A stretch of 64,000 nucleotides of DNA, taken from positions 3,689,277 through 3,753,276 of the forward strand of contig JAJEKV010000006.1 in NCBI GenBank assembly GCA_021234155.1. Reading direction: 5' to 3'. This DNA is from Isoetes taiwanensis (lineage: Eukaryota > Streptophyta > Lycopodiopsida > Isoetales > Isoetaceae). Below, in pieces: positions 32,986 through 44,228 of the stretch (its first letter is position 1; the number at the start of each line of letters is the position of its first letter). The notes under the pieces were generated by a model. That model was not told the origin of the DNA and made no database searches. It saw only the letters and a list, made by a program, of their open reading frames with translations. Made by a program: the position numbers and the translations under genes.

Positions 32986-34222
32986 TTAAGCAAATGTAAA
33001 CTCCATGAATTCCAATATTAAATCGAATCCAATGAATTCCAATATTTAGTCCCATTCTAGGAACTTCTGAACTATGATATTATCAAAGCAAATCAGCTTC
33101 ACCCTAAAGTCAGATCCTGAAACCCATTGCCTATGTAAGGTGGTGAACAATCCATTGAAATTGCCCACAAGGTTTACTCATCAAGGAATTAAATACGTTC
33201 AAAGGTTTATTCACCCATGTATGCAACATGGCACCGATTTGATCCAAAGGTATATTGCCACTAGAAAAAGCTTAACACTTAAGCCAACAAGTAGCATGCA
33301 TGTTAGGAACAATGCTAGTAAGAAATGCTAGTTAAGAGATTCCCACAAGCTGCCTGCATATTAAAAAAAAATAAAATAAAAAAAATAAAAAAATAATAAA
33401 TCTGTTGGCCAAATCGATGCCAAGACTATTTGTGAAGACTATCATGAAGCAGATATTTACATGGAATACTTGGCCCAATTACATTACAAAGTGAATCTCC
33501 ACAATGGATGACGTTCTACCTATCCTACCCTAGATTGTTTGAGACATGAAGAGATTATGTAGCTTGACATACTTGCATGTTTAGGTATTCTAGGATTGGA
33601 TTGCAAATCGCTTGACCTATTGATAGCTAATTTTAAAAATGCATTATACTTGCATATGTGAAATGTAAGCGCTTTTGGCCACGATCTCTGCCAATTGTGT
33701 TTGGTACAATTGAGATTAGTTATACATTGTTCCCGGCTTTGTATCTGAAGGCAGAAGTCTTTACAATTCCATGTTTTTAAGGTCCACAACTTTTTTAATA
33801 TACAGGCTAGAAGGTGACTAACTTGACATGAATAAAATATTGACATTTTGTGCTTGCAGAAGTTCGTCTGAGATAAGCTAGTTGGCCTATATGTGCTGAG
33901 ATGTGAAACACAATATGAACATACCATTTTAAATATCAGAAAATGAGAGAGCCACTCATACAGACCTGTGCAACCAATTGATGTAAAAACAATTTGTACT
34001 TAGAGAGGAATATAATTATCTAATACTGAAAATATATCTTCAAAGATCATATAAAAGACGCACCTATGAAAAAATCGTGAGGATATGTTTTTTTTAGAAT
34101 AGAATAGAATAGAATAGGTTTTTTACCAGAAAGCTCGTTGTCATTGCCAGCTTTCCCATGCACGGGGTTCAAAATAGCCATATGTCATCTCATTCTTCTG
34201 ACATGGGAACCATCACAATGAA
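32986..34222. other. Non-coding interval
   Basis: AT-rich, with an A/AAT-rich run at about 33363-33401 and a pentanucleotide microsatellite (GAATA)n at 34096-34118. No gene supported. Confidence 0.4.
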
Positions 34223-34815
34223 AATGGTGTTGACGGATTTTCCCCACAATCCCCAACAAGCAGCCTCAAGAGGCAAAAATCAAGATCACTAGTGCTGCAA
34301 CAAGAAGAGGAAGAAAAATCGAGAGAGAAAGCAAAGAGAATCTGGGCCCAAATTTCTTTATATAATAAAAGGAGAAGAAATACAAATGAATGAGCCCTCC
34401 ATGCATCTGAACATGGAGGGCCTCTGATCTTGAACCAAGCAAGAGGTCACACCCTCCCGCAAGATTAAGTGGAGCAGGGAAAAGAGGCGGAGCTCGTGCT
34501 CCTCATTTTTCTTTTATAATTCTTGCCCCTTAATCTCATCCATCCATCTCAACCACTTCATCTCCACCATCCTTTTTTGCCTCTTCATCTTTACCCTTCA
34601 TTTCTGCCTCTTCATCCTAGCTTTAGATAATGTACCCCTCTTCAACCACTAACAAAAATTCTAAGGGCCTTTATATATTGAGCCCATTACATTCAAAATT
34701 TATCTCGCCAATGCCTTAGATCACAATCTTCTTCACACCTTCCCCCCTCCAATGGTTCTCTTTCTTTTCTCTTTTTTCATGTTGACCGGGTGCCAAAAAC
34801 CCGGTCAACAAATGG
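34223..34815 (+). mobile_element. Solo LTR with perfect 5-bp duplication
   Basis: A 583-bp segment (34228-34810) starts TGTTGACGGATTTTCCCC and ends AAAACCCGGTCAACA, giving complementary TGTTGAC/GTCAACA ends. AATGG flanks it on both sides (34223-34227 and 34811-34815). TTTATATAATAAAAG near 34357 is a possible TATA region. No internal retrotransposon sequence is present, so this is a solo LTR left by recombination between the two LTRs of a former element. It is unlike the copia and gypsy LTRs of this window. Confidence 0.85.
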
Positions 34816-35973
34816 CCTTGATACAATTTCATATTTTTAAGGTCCACAACTCTCTTGATTTTCGATATTAAAAATAACAGAAATAATGCAACCACCTACA
34901 TATCTATCTACCTATCCAAGCACATGCAAAATGAACTCTATCTGACCTGCATGCAATTGGCCATGACCTAGTGCCAATACACCTAACAGTAGCAGCAACA
35001 ATAATGCCTCAAATGGACCCTAAGCATCTCAACCTAGGCAATTGTTCTAATTAATATCTGTAGCAACTGGCCTTGGCAACAGACCTATGCATACATTCTT
35101 ATCTATCTATAACAATAATCTAAATCCAGTAGCTGGAGCAATTGATCATGCAATTATGAATCTGAGTACATTATCATAGCATAAGAGTCAATGGCATTGT
35201 ACCAAACCATTCACTACAAGAGAAACGTGCTCATATTGTCAGGTATTACGTCAAAATTGTTGACACAAATGGGATCTTTTGAACTCCATATACTGTCACA
35301 TCCTTGTCACTATGATGACATATTCATTGGCCACAAAGTTGTCAATATCTTTTTGAGCGTCAACTATTATGACAAGATTGTGGCATTTTCAATTGTCATA
35401 ACGTTAGACGCAAAGGCAATTTCTAACACCATTGAAGCAACATTGCAACGACAAAGAGTCAAGATAGCATTGATATCATTAAGGACATTATAACAAGTTT
35501 ATTAGCAACATATTATAAGTCATTTGACATCTTAGTAACACATTTGTAGTAAATAGTTGTGAGATATAATAAGAGACATTTCATCAAAATTGTGGCAAGC
35601 TAATAACAAACATGTTGAGTTTATTCCTTCAAATTGTAACAAATTTTAAGGTTCAAATTGTTCAACTTTGCATCAACTATTGAGTCAAGTATTGTGCCAA
35701 AGTATGCAACAAACTTTAAAGGCTCAAATGTTTCTACTTTGCATCAACCTAATAACCAAGATATTTTGTTAATAACAACATCTCTCTCAAAATCGCTTAT
35801 TTTATTTATAGTGAATAATTTTTTTTCTACGTTGCAAAAAATGCAAAAAAATAAGGTGGTACAAAAAGTTGAATGCTTTTTTTATTCATAATGATAAGGT
35901 TTTAACAAATGCTCAATGGCAGAAATACATGTTGAAAGAAATAGATTACGAAAATTATTTTGAAGGCACTATT
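34816..35973. other. Non-coding interval
   Basis: AT-rich without recognisable features; small plus-strand frames near 35191-35900 have no similarity. Confidence 0.4.
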
Positions 35974-36110
35974 TTAATCATCTCCATGTTCAGGGTCATC
36001 TTCATGTTGTGGACTGCCACAGGTGAAGGAGATGCCTTCACCGACACCATTCTTCTCTCGCTGCATTCTCCATTGTTCTCCTTCTCTCTGCTGCATTCTC
36101 CGTTGTTCTC
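35974..36110 (-). CDS. Probable terminal coding exon, charged C terminus
   Basis: On the minus strand an acceptor CTAATAG precedes 36110. An open frame of 45 codons ends at TAA (35974-35976). It encodes two similar blocks, GEQRRMQQRE and GEQWRMQREK, then GISFTCGSPQHEDDPEHGDD. It follows two phase-0 exons on the same strand (36398-36448 and 36609-36692) and the JmjC relic, so it may be the end of that gene. The family's C termini are poorly conserved, so this link is inference. Confidence 0.35.
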
Positions 36111-36397
36111 CTATTAGCCACATACATATTACATATCAGACTTATCAAATTTGGAGACGAGGAAATTAATGCATGTACTATATGTTTGACATGTCTACAA
36201 TCTACCTCAAAACACAATCTTTTGAGCATACCTATAATATCTTGGCCAAGGCTTGGCTGTCATGCCATTTCAAATCTTAAATACAAGAAGACCAATGTCA
36301 TTTTATATAGCTAGACGAACTTTTTTACACGACCTCCATTACAAATTGAAGAAAATTAGTTCCAAATGCTTTAAGAAAAAGAATAAACTTTTTTTAC

Positions 36398-36448
36398 CTC
36401 TTCCTTCTCTTCCTCGTCAGATTCACTATCCACATAGCACACCTTTGC
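36398..36448 (-). CDS. 51-nt acidic micro-exon
   Basis: Minus strand: TTTTGCAG|GC at the 5' side and GAAGAG|GTAAAA at the 3' side delimit exactly 17 codons, AKVCYVDSESDEEEKEE. Perfect borders and phase 0 support a true exon. An acidic Ser/Glu stretch suits a nuclear or chromatin protein. Confidence 0.5.
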
Positions 36449-36608
36449 CTGCAAAATACCAAGAATTAGAGAATTAATCATTAGAAGATAATTGTACAAG
36501 TAATAGAGATGTAACACTATGAAATTAATAGTTGATGCCATGTATTTGAGAACTAGGTCAAGAAATAATCTATGCCATTTGAGTTGCAATTTTTTAAGAG
36601 ACACTTAC

Positions 36609-36692
36609 AGTCTTGATTTCATTCCCCCTTTTTTACTTCGCTTTGAAGATTATTCCCGGGCTTTTTCCCTTAACATAATCCAGTGCCTTATG
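36609..36692 (-). pseudogene. 84-nt basic exon with in-frame stop
   Basis: Minus strand: AATTTCAG|CAT and ACT|GTAAGT delimit 28 codons starting HKALDYVKGKSPGIIFKAK, then TAA, then KRGNEIKT. Both splice sites are strong and the length is a multiple of three. The stop falls in an A-rich run (AAGTAAAAAAGG), so it may be a point mutation or indel pair. It sits between the JmjC relic and the acidic micro-exon on the same strand. Confidence 0.4.
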
Positions 36693-37599
36693 CTGAAATT
36701 AAAGAAACACAGAAATTTAGTAACCTGCCTTATGCAGAAATTAAAGAAACATCTGCGTTGTTTCAACCTAGAAAAAAAAGTAAAAGAAAGTACATCTAAT
36801 TTTGGAAGATTACCACAGTTAAGGAGCAAGAACAGGTTGAATGACTGAAACTAAAAGGACAGTAGAAAATACCAAGTAGAAAAGGACAGTAAAATACCAA
36901 GGGCATGAAATATTGAATGGCGTCCGGATATGTTAGGTAAGATCTATCACTCCTTGCAAAGCAATAAACTCATGGTAGTGGTCTGGGGCAATCAGTTGCT
37001 TGCTGGCAATCAGTTGCTTGCTTGCTGCATCAAGACTTCAAATAGATATGCACATAAATGTATTGTCCTTTTAGATTTGCATAGATTGTAATTCAGTTAA
37101 ACTCTATTTGTCCCAGGTGTGCATAAACAGACCCACATGATCTAGCAACCTTTTATCTAAAGCCAACAATAAAATTAATCTTAAGATCTCTGACCTGATT
37201 GAGGTCGCCCTTGTATCTATAACATGGTAGATTGGTAAATGGACAATATTATTTCAAGGTAGAAGCTTACCATCTGCATTGGTAGATCTGCGGTTAGAAA
37301 CTGCCATGGTGAATTAGAGAGTACATGGATACCATGTTAGGCATATGCATGTACTCTGTAGACTGTAAGTACTTGATCTTCTTGCATTTATCTACAAAAG
37401 TATTTGGTCGTTTAGAATTATTTGGTCGTTTCGTCTTCGTCTACTGGATCTCTAAGTTAATCTAGAGCATGCTTTGTATTATTAGATTCTATAGGCTTTT
37501 CCTCATTCTGGCTCAACAATTGAATGGACAAAATGCATGGAGATGGGGTGATGAAGACATCAATATAGTAGAGAACTCAGGCATTGTCGGCCCAAATCA

Positions 37600-39130
37600 A
37601 TTTTAGAATTACACCAATAACAACAACAGTGCAGTCTTCTACATCCTTCAATGTGTCTAAGTGTATGTAAACAAGATATAGGATGGATAATCTTCACATC
37701 AAACAAGTCCACTTCCAGTACAACATTTTTAAAGACATGCCATTGTTCACAAACAACTCCGCTTTTAAATGTTGCATCATCATATAGTTTATGTGCTAGA
37801 TCTTCCATCTCAGAATTTAAAACTATATGTCACATAGATAAACATGGTCATCTCCGAAAAAACTGCATGATGCAATAGTGAGATGACATTTTCAAAGAAA
37901 ATGAGCTGGAAACAATTTATCGATGGAGAATACTATGAATAAGGCAGACTGATAAAGGCAAATAGGTTCAAAATTGCATAGGTACATGATAAATGCAACA
38001 TAACACATATGCTTGCAAAGAGAGCAAGTCACATTTACAAAATAATCTGACACACATGATGTACTTGCCCCTAGCTCTTCAATTACCATCTAACCTGGTG
38101 TTGAAACTTCATGAGTTACATATGAGAATTTTATAGATTTCTGAAGGGCCTGATAGCTTGCTTGAGCAGGATTTTGCAAGTGTCTTGCTTCCTTGCATAG
38201 ACGCTCCTCGTGAGGAAGAAGTGGCATTCTTTTAAGAAGGGAATACCTAGGTGACCATAGGAAAACCAATATGCCATTACAGAGTTTATAGACTCGCCAC
38301 AATTAAAACTCCATCATAATAAAATGATGCATTTTAGTTGGATTGTAAAAATATAACTCATGTTACAAAAAACAACAAATAGAATATACTAATTATGACT
38401 AAACCTTGCATGATAAGATTGCGAAAAAGTAGTCACAAATTCTCTTGGTGCTTGAATAGCTCTCTAAATAGGTACTTTGCCCTTTAAGGAATGATTGGGA
38501 GGAAACATTGTTGCCTTGCCAATTAGTAAATCATAACGTGTCCCATCTACATTCTCAGACAACAGATCTGCATCATATACATCACACCTTCTCAAAAGCT
38601 GGTGCAACATCGCCAGGGACACCGTATCATATTTTTTGATGTACCAAAATGATGATAATTTATGTTGCAATGAACTAACATAATCAGCTTAAGAACCATC
38701 TTCCAACAAAGATATTTCTGAAATCCATGTACAAGTAGTGATCCTTCACATGCCATGCAAATGTTCTAAAGAGCATTTCAATCTAAAGCATGGGTTCGGA
38801 CTCTGTTCAAACTAGAAAATATAAATCAGGCTTGTTTCGAACTAAATCCTTGAGTAGGCTAGATATTAGATCCTGTCTGACCATAAAGGACTTAATGGCA
38901 AAAATTTTGAAGAGCCGGGATCGGAAGCCCTTCTTGTTCTATCACACTTCCAGCAAAAACTTTGACCCAAGAGATGAAGAGAAGAAATAATCCATAGACG
39001 GCTGAAGCACATCGTTGGCAATTCTTGAAATAATCATTGAGCTTAAAAGGGCAAGTTCAGGTGGAACACAAATCCAAATCATGAAATGTTTGTAGAGCTT
39101 CTTTGCCGTATTAGTATGGAAAAGTTGTTG
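37600..39130 (-). pseudogene. JmjC histone demethylase relic, JMJ706/JMJ13 type
   Basis: Minus-strand pieces match plant JmjC plus C5HC2 demethylases in order. MLFRTFAWHVKDHYLY (38785-38738) is the first iron-ligand block. INYHHFGTSK, YGVPGDVAPAFEKV and DLLIGKATMFPPNHSLKGKV span 38680-38465. REFVTTFSQSYHARFSH lies near 38440-38395. After an intron come FNCGESINSVM, RYSLLKRMPLLPHEERLCKE and LMKFQHQVRW. The C5HC2 finger VTCSLCKHMCYVAFI then runs to EMEDLAHKLYDDA near 37800. At least four one-base shifts and several stops separate the pieces, and the metal-binding HVE reads HVK. The upstream part (to 39130) is degenerate and JmjN was not found. Intact relatives remove methyl groups from histone H3 lysines. 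This copy is almost certainly inactive. Confidence 0.85.
38738..38785 (-). other. JmjC iron-binding site with Glu-to-Lys change
   Basis: FAWHVKDHYLY replaces the family's FAWHVEDHYLY. The His and Glu of HxE coordinate Fe(II); Lys cannot replace the Glu. GAG to AAG is a single G-to-A change. The distal His of YHAGFSHG is kept (YHARFSH). Confidence 0.8.
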
Positions 39131-39250
39131 CAAGAATAGACAACTATACCTGCACTAGGAGACCATGTAAACGAATTGCAATATTTATTTTTATTTATTT
39201 ATTTATCTAATGCTCACTTAGGACCTTGAGAGGCTATGGAGCACAAATGT

Positions 39251-40200
39251 TTACAACTTCAACAAGAATGTTCGGTGTGTATCCACCTTGCTCATATACT
39301 CTCCTAGAAAATATGATTCCAAATTTAACAATGTAGAAAAGTCATCTACGTGTATGTCGAACTCATCTCTAATAAACTCATATGTTGAACAATGTAAAAA
39401 AGTATGAGTCTCATCTTCTACATCTCCTGAACCGCATATCTTACACTTTCTATCTTCCAAGGGAACTTTGAACCATCTTCCTACTTCAATTTCTAATCGA
39501 TGAGAGCTGGTTCTATATCTGGCTATAATTTGCTTATATGCTTTTGGAATATCCGAGCATAGATAAGCTTGACTTTTGTAATCTGTCATGATATTTACTT
39601 TTCCTCTGTAATGAACCATTCTACCTGGGGCTGTCCATAAACGATCTATTGCAAGCCTTTCCAGTAAGGTTCTAGCCTCCTTTTTGTCACTAGGCCAATT
39701 TGCTTCTGACAGTCCCCACTTATTCGCCGTTCCAGAAGTCTCTTAGCCATCCTTGCTCTGAATTTGCCATAGCTTGATAAGAGATTCAATTTGAACTCTG
39801 TGAGCCTATTCACAAAATTCACAGATTGATATAATGCTTTAAGCTTCAAGGATAGCATCCCGGCTTCCTTAAGCATTATTGCATATGGAGTTTGAGCTTT
39901 GATCCCAAGCTCTTCTCGCAAAAACATTTTCTGCACAGATTCTATTTGGCTCCATAGCCTATTTGAGCATCCTGGCCCCCACACCAGTGTACCATACAAC
40001 AACCCGTTTGTACCAGAGTCTTGAAAAGTGTTTTTTTCAGCCCCCAATGAACTAAAGATGCTTTGTTACACTTCGACAGCATGCTGTATAGAGCTGATTT
40101 ATCTCCTGTGACTCTTCTTTTTATACATTCTTTCCAACTATAATTTGAAGCAAAATCAATGCCTAGATATTTGTAGCAATCCACTATTTCCAGTGAACCT
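39251..40200 (-). pseudogene. LINE-A ORF2 C-terminal region with CCHC finger
   Basis: Contains YKYLGIDFASNYSWKECIKR, QIESVQKMFLREELGIKAQT and TPYAIMLKEAG. The tail follows with ARYRTSSHRLEIEVGRWFKV and a zinc motif CKICGSGDVEDETHTFLHC. This order (thumb-like helices, then RYRTGSHRL-type block and CC-HC finger) is typical of one LINE ORF2 lineage. Frameshifts near 39,630-39,650 and 40,000-40,050 and a stop near 40,186 break it. Confidence 0.85.
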
Positions 40201-40219
40201 AGTATAAAAAATCCGGTCT

Positions 40220-41356
40220 CTACCTAGTTCCAAATACCATGATTTTTGATTTAGCCACATTCACCTTCATCCCTTTTGCAATACAAAACTGTTCCAGCCC
40301 ATGCAAATGCTGCTGTAATACTTGTTTTTTATTCGCTAACAGCACTACATCATCCGCATATAATAAAAGCTGGATAAGATATGTACCTATTTGCGTGCCC
40401 AACAATGATTGATCTTTCAGCCATTCTTCTAATTCATCTATGAATATGCCAAATACAGTTGGAAATAGCGGACATCCTTGACGTACCCCAACTGTGCTTC
40501 TCACTAGTGTGCTTACATTCATAGAGACTTTAATCAATACTTCTGAGTATAGCTGGGCTATGGCTTCTCTAATTTCTTCAGGGACCCCAAACCGTACCAT
40601 TCTCTCACTTAACTTATCCCTCGGAACAGAGTCAAATGCCTTTGCAAACTCAATGAACGCCACAAACAAAGTTGCATTCGGATTTCTAGCCTTCTCCACC
40701 AATACTCTGAGTGCTAGAGCATGGTCTAAGGTGTTGTGTCCTTTCCTAAAACCCGCTTGACATGGAGAGCGCTTATTATTCTCTTCTGCCCAAGAGCTAA
40801 GTTTATATTCCAAAAGACTGCCCATGATTTTTGCAAAGGTACTTCCAATAAGGATTGTTCTGTAATTTGCCATATCTCTTTTATCTCCTGCTTTGTGAAT
40901 TGGGTGGATCCTGTTAGTCCTCCAGCTATCTGGCAAACCATTTTTGATCCCTTCATTTATCAAGTATGTAAGCATAGACAATGTCCTCTGTCCTCCCCAT
41001 TTTAGGAGCTCGACACATATTCCATCCAAATCACATGCTTTGTCTCCTTTACATGCTTTGTCTCCAAATCACATGTTACTTATTGTCTCATTTACTTCAG
41101 ACTCTGTAAAAACAATACAAGCACTAGAGACCAGTTTTGGCATGCTATTATGACCATTCTTTTCATACAGGTCTTTGACTAGTTTCAGCAGCGCATCTTC
41201 ATCTAAACTACTGTGCTCAAATCTGCCTCTATACATATCCCAAAAAGCTTTTGGTGTGTGTTTGAGCTGCTCTGTCAGCTCTTTTTGCCTTTCATTATAG
41301 TAATCATGCTTCTTTTTCCTCAAAAGTTGCTTGTACCATTTCATTTTCATATGCAA
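40220..41356 (-). pseudogene. LINE-A reverse transcriptase
   Basis: A 269-codon open frame (41029-40220) shows NGLPDSWRTNRIHPIHKAGD, YRTILIGSTFAKIMGSLLE, CQAGFRKGHNTLDHALALRV, FIEFAKAFDSVPRDKL (motif A), VGVRQGCPLFPTVFGIFIDE (motif B) and LLLYADDVVLLANKK (motif C, catalytic DD present). Motif A has IEF where the family has a catalytic Asp (VDF), so activity is doubtful even apart from frame breaks. The upstream segment to 41356 (KWYKQLLRKKKHDYYNERQK, TPKAFWDMYRGR) is the usual linker. A TAG-interrupted stretch near 41,030-41,070 separates them. Confidence 0.92.
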
Positions 41357-41769
41357 CCTTTTGGCAATCTGTTTCTAGCTATCCGGCATTCCTCATCCCA
41401 CCATGCATTGCATGGTCTACCACAAATGCGTTTTTTGGTTACACCAAAGGTCTCTTTTGCAGCATCCAATAGCAATCCAGTGAAATGATTAGCATCTGCT
41501 GCAAATTGTCCTGATCATGCGGCTTGTTCTAGCAAGTCTTCAAGGTAATTTTCGTATGCTTTATGCATATTATAATTTACTTTGATCCTTGGATGAAAGG
41601 GCTGCTACTGTACATCAGTCTCAGAGCATGTTTTAAGCATCATAAACAAAGGTTTATGATCAGATTCTGGGAGCTTTTCTCCATTCCAGAAGTCCCTAAT
41701 CATATGCACATCTTTTGCCATCAAATAATCTATTGTGCTGGATCCAGAATGGCTTGAAAATGTGAACTT

Positions 41770-42430
41770 TCCTGACTACACAAAACGGTCTATGCCATTT
41801 ATGATTTTCAGCCCACACACAGTGCCAAATTCTAAAAGCAATTCACACATGATGTTGGACATATTATCTTCGGATGTTCTCACATAGACTGGATCTACAA
41901 TCTCATCCAAGTTTGCATCTGGGATATCAGCGTATGTCTTTGCTTGCTTCTCACCCGTGTGCCCATTAAAATCTCTTAAAATTAGGATCTCTCCAAGAGC
42001 GCTGAAGTGCAAGACATCTGAGCACAGGTTATTAAAAGGATCTACTTTGTTTAGCAATCCCTTATTATATACCGAGGCAGCAAGTGGTGCAAAATAGCAT
42101 ACAGCTAAAAAACAAATCTAACCTTTTCGTCTTTACATATAGCCACACATATTGATTATCTGGATCTCGCTTGACAGCCTGCACCTCTAGCTTCAAATGT
42201 GATTTGCTGTAAACTACTATGCCACCAAAGCCACGGCCTGCTCCTGGTACGTTTTCATTCCAGACTTGGTTAATCAAATCGAAGCCACAAATATCAGGTA
42301 ATGGACGAAATTGATGCGCCCATGTCTTTGTAAACAATAATATATCATTTTTTAACCAGATATCCATCCATCATAGCATTAATCTTTGTCTGATTGAGTC
42401 CATGTGCATTCCACAGACTCACTCTCAAGG
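41770..42430 (-). pseudogene. LINE-A endonuclease domain
   Basis: Starts LRVSLWNAHGLNQTKINAM near 42,420, the N-terminal block (usual 'N.xGL') of the exo/endonuclease/phosphatase fold. A shift follows, and then ILLFTKTWAHQ (usual 'ET...'), GAGRGFGGIVVYSKSHLKLE and, after a further break, ALGEILILRDFNGHTGEKQA, where the catalytic GDFN reads RDFN. The domain would nick target DNA. A stop near 42,067 and the frameshifts inactivate it. Confidence 0.8.
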
Positions 42431-43085
42431 CCCCAGTTTCCTAGCTCCTTTTCTTGTTTGTTACAACTGCTTTGCCTCCTTGATCAAATATGCTACAAAT
42501 CCTGATGCTCTGGCCTCCTTTACCTTCATCCATTCTTTCTTCCTATTCTCCAACTGGGCTGGAGTTAGATCCATATCTAGCCAGATTCTTTCTCCTTTAA
42601 GCGAGCTCCTATTACCGTTTTTGCTGAAACACACCCAGGCTCATGCAGATGCATTGTCTCTGTAAAAAAACCGTGTACTTGTATCAGTGATATTTTCATT
42701 TTCAGGTTCAAGAATGCCTAAGATTTTGATGTTCTTTGATCTGATTTCTTGTCTGCCCACTCAGATGAGACAAATTCATGATGCCAGATCATCTGTTCCT
42801 TGGTGGTTTCTGCCACCAACGATGCCAGCTTTCCTTCAGGTGCTTCAATTTGTTCACTGTAATGATTGGGTGGTTTCTACATAGCAGTAGAATGCTCAAT
42901 ATTTTGGGGTTTCAAATTCGAATTTTGAAGTACCAGATCATCCAGGACTTTCTGCATTCCTGAGACCTCCGATCTTAGCTCTATCATTTCCTGTTTAAGC
43001 TCTTGAATTACTGCAATAAGAGAAGCCGAGTCTCCATCATACTCTAAGAGATCACCCCGGCAGGTGATCCCTTCTTCTTAGGTCC
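42430..43085 (-). pseudogene. LINE-A ORF1 (coiled coil plus RRM-like)
   Basis: The minus strand encodes a predicted coiled coil (LKQEMIELRSEVSGMQKVLD near 42,990), then NIKILGILEPENENITD (about 42,730), the RRM-like core of L1-type ORF1 proteins, then TPAQLENRKKEWMKVKEARA near the end. Stops and shifts interrupt it (for example after HSTAM and after IKEAKQL). It would be an RNA-binding chaperone in a living element. Confidence 0.65.
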
Positions 43086-43170
43086 TATACGAAAGTAGAA
43101 AACCCCCTATAGGCACAGACCCTATGTGCAGACTGGAGACCCTAGGCGCAGACTTATTGGAAGCACTTAC

Positions 43171-43421
43171 AAATTATAATTGAGCTCCGATAGCCCAAGC
43201 TCTAGCTCTGCTGCAAAATCCGCAGCTGTGATATTCGATTCTGTGATATTCGTCCTGGCGGATTCATTCTTTGTCCTTCGATTGCATATGCATATTTCTA
43301 GATGAGGAGGAGATTTTCTTAGGCAGCACACTAAGCCCCCAACAGAGATTACCGGAACATATTTCTTATATTTTTCATTCTGTGGAACGAAAGGCTGCCA
43401 GGCAATAGAGGATGCTGTCAT
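43171..43421 (-). CDS. Possible first exon of an unrecognised protein
   Basis: A minus-strand ATG at 43421 opens MTASSIAWQPFVPQNEKYKK. The frame is open for 83 codons to a very strong donor, TTT|GTAAGT, at 43171/43170. The C-terminal part includes RTNITESNITAADFAAELEL. A hydroxylated, basic N terminus could be an organelle-targeting peptide, but this is a guess. The next exon was not found; LINE-A begins about 85 bp downstream and may sit in its first intron. No family match. Confidence 0.35.
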
Positions 43422-44228
43422 AAGTCCTGTGGCAAACAAAAACTGCCATGCTAAACTAGCAAGAGAGATTATTGTGCAGGCCTGCAGTTGTTATGGGGAT
43501 CCCTCTGATCAATCTCATCCAAATCTTGGATGCCTCCTTTAACCTCTCCGCCTTGTATATGGCGCTAAGCTTTTCCTTGAAACAACGGCAGCAAAATGGA
43601 AGAAGCTCATAACTTAAGATGCTTTGCCCAATGATCAAACACAATATTACTGAGCAATCACAGAAGCTCTGATGCTCCGGTCAAAGTAGGAACTCAGAAT
43701 ACAAGCTCCGGCTAAAGAAACAAGGTGCTGCGCATGGAGGGTTGCCCTCCGGTGGCCTGAGGGTGTGTTTGCTTGGTTTTCATTTTGTTGTTTTTATCTT
43801 GTAAAGCATCAACAACAATCATGCTCCGGCATATGTGCTTATGTCAAATATTTATGCTGGCATTCATCTAGGTAGATGTGTAGGAAAGTGCCAGGCAAAT
43901 TCTATTTTCAAAGTTAACCATTTACATTTTAACCAAAGGTTTAGCATTAGATAGATTCATACTATATATGAGTATCTGAATTCTGAGAAAGGAAAACATT
44001 CCTTAAATGCTTCCAAATCGTACTTCCTTTTGTAAACAACCCGTATGCTTTTTCAAAGGTTCCACTCTCAAACAATGCTATGTTACCTTGGTCTGGATAT
44101 CTTGCAAATAATTCACATTTAATTTACAAAAAACAATTTTATATATAGTAACTTCTGGGTTGCTTGTTCAAAGGTTCTACTCTCAAACAATGCTATGTTA
44201 TCTTGATTTGGGTATCTTGCAAGTAAAT
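43422..44228. other. Non-coding interval with short direct repeat
   Basis: Holds a direct repeat of about 70 bp (44051-44122 and 44165-44235) sharing CTCTCAAACAATGCTATGTT and TATCTTGCAA. If the preceding exon is real, this is its 5' leader and promoter. Nothing else is recognised. Confidence 0.4.

Larger units (their letters stand above)
39185..43085 (-). mobile_element. LINE-A, near full-length non-LTR retrotransposon, decayed
   Basis: Minus-strand order: ORF1 (about 43085-42430), endonuclease (42430-41770), reverse transcriptase (41360-40215), C-terminal zinc region (40200-39250), then a simple tail (TAAA/TAAATA)n at 39211-39185 on the plus strand as TTATTTATTTATTTA. Simple-repeat tails differ from the poly-A of plant L1. 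The RT and C-terminal style resemble LINEs I associate with ferns and other non-seed plants. The 5' end is uncertain and no target duplication was found. It lies just upstream of the JmjC relic on the same strand, possibly in one of its introns. Confidence 0.85.
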
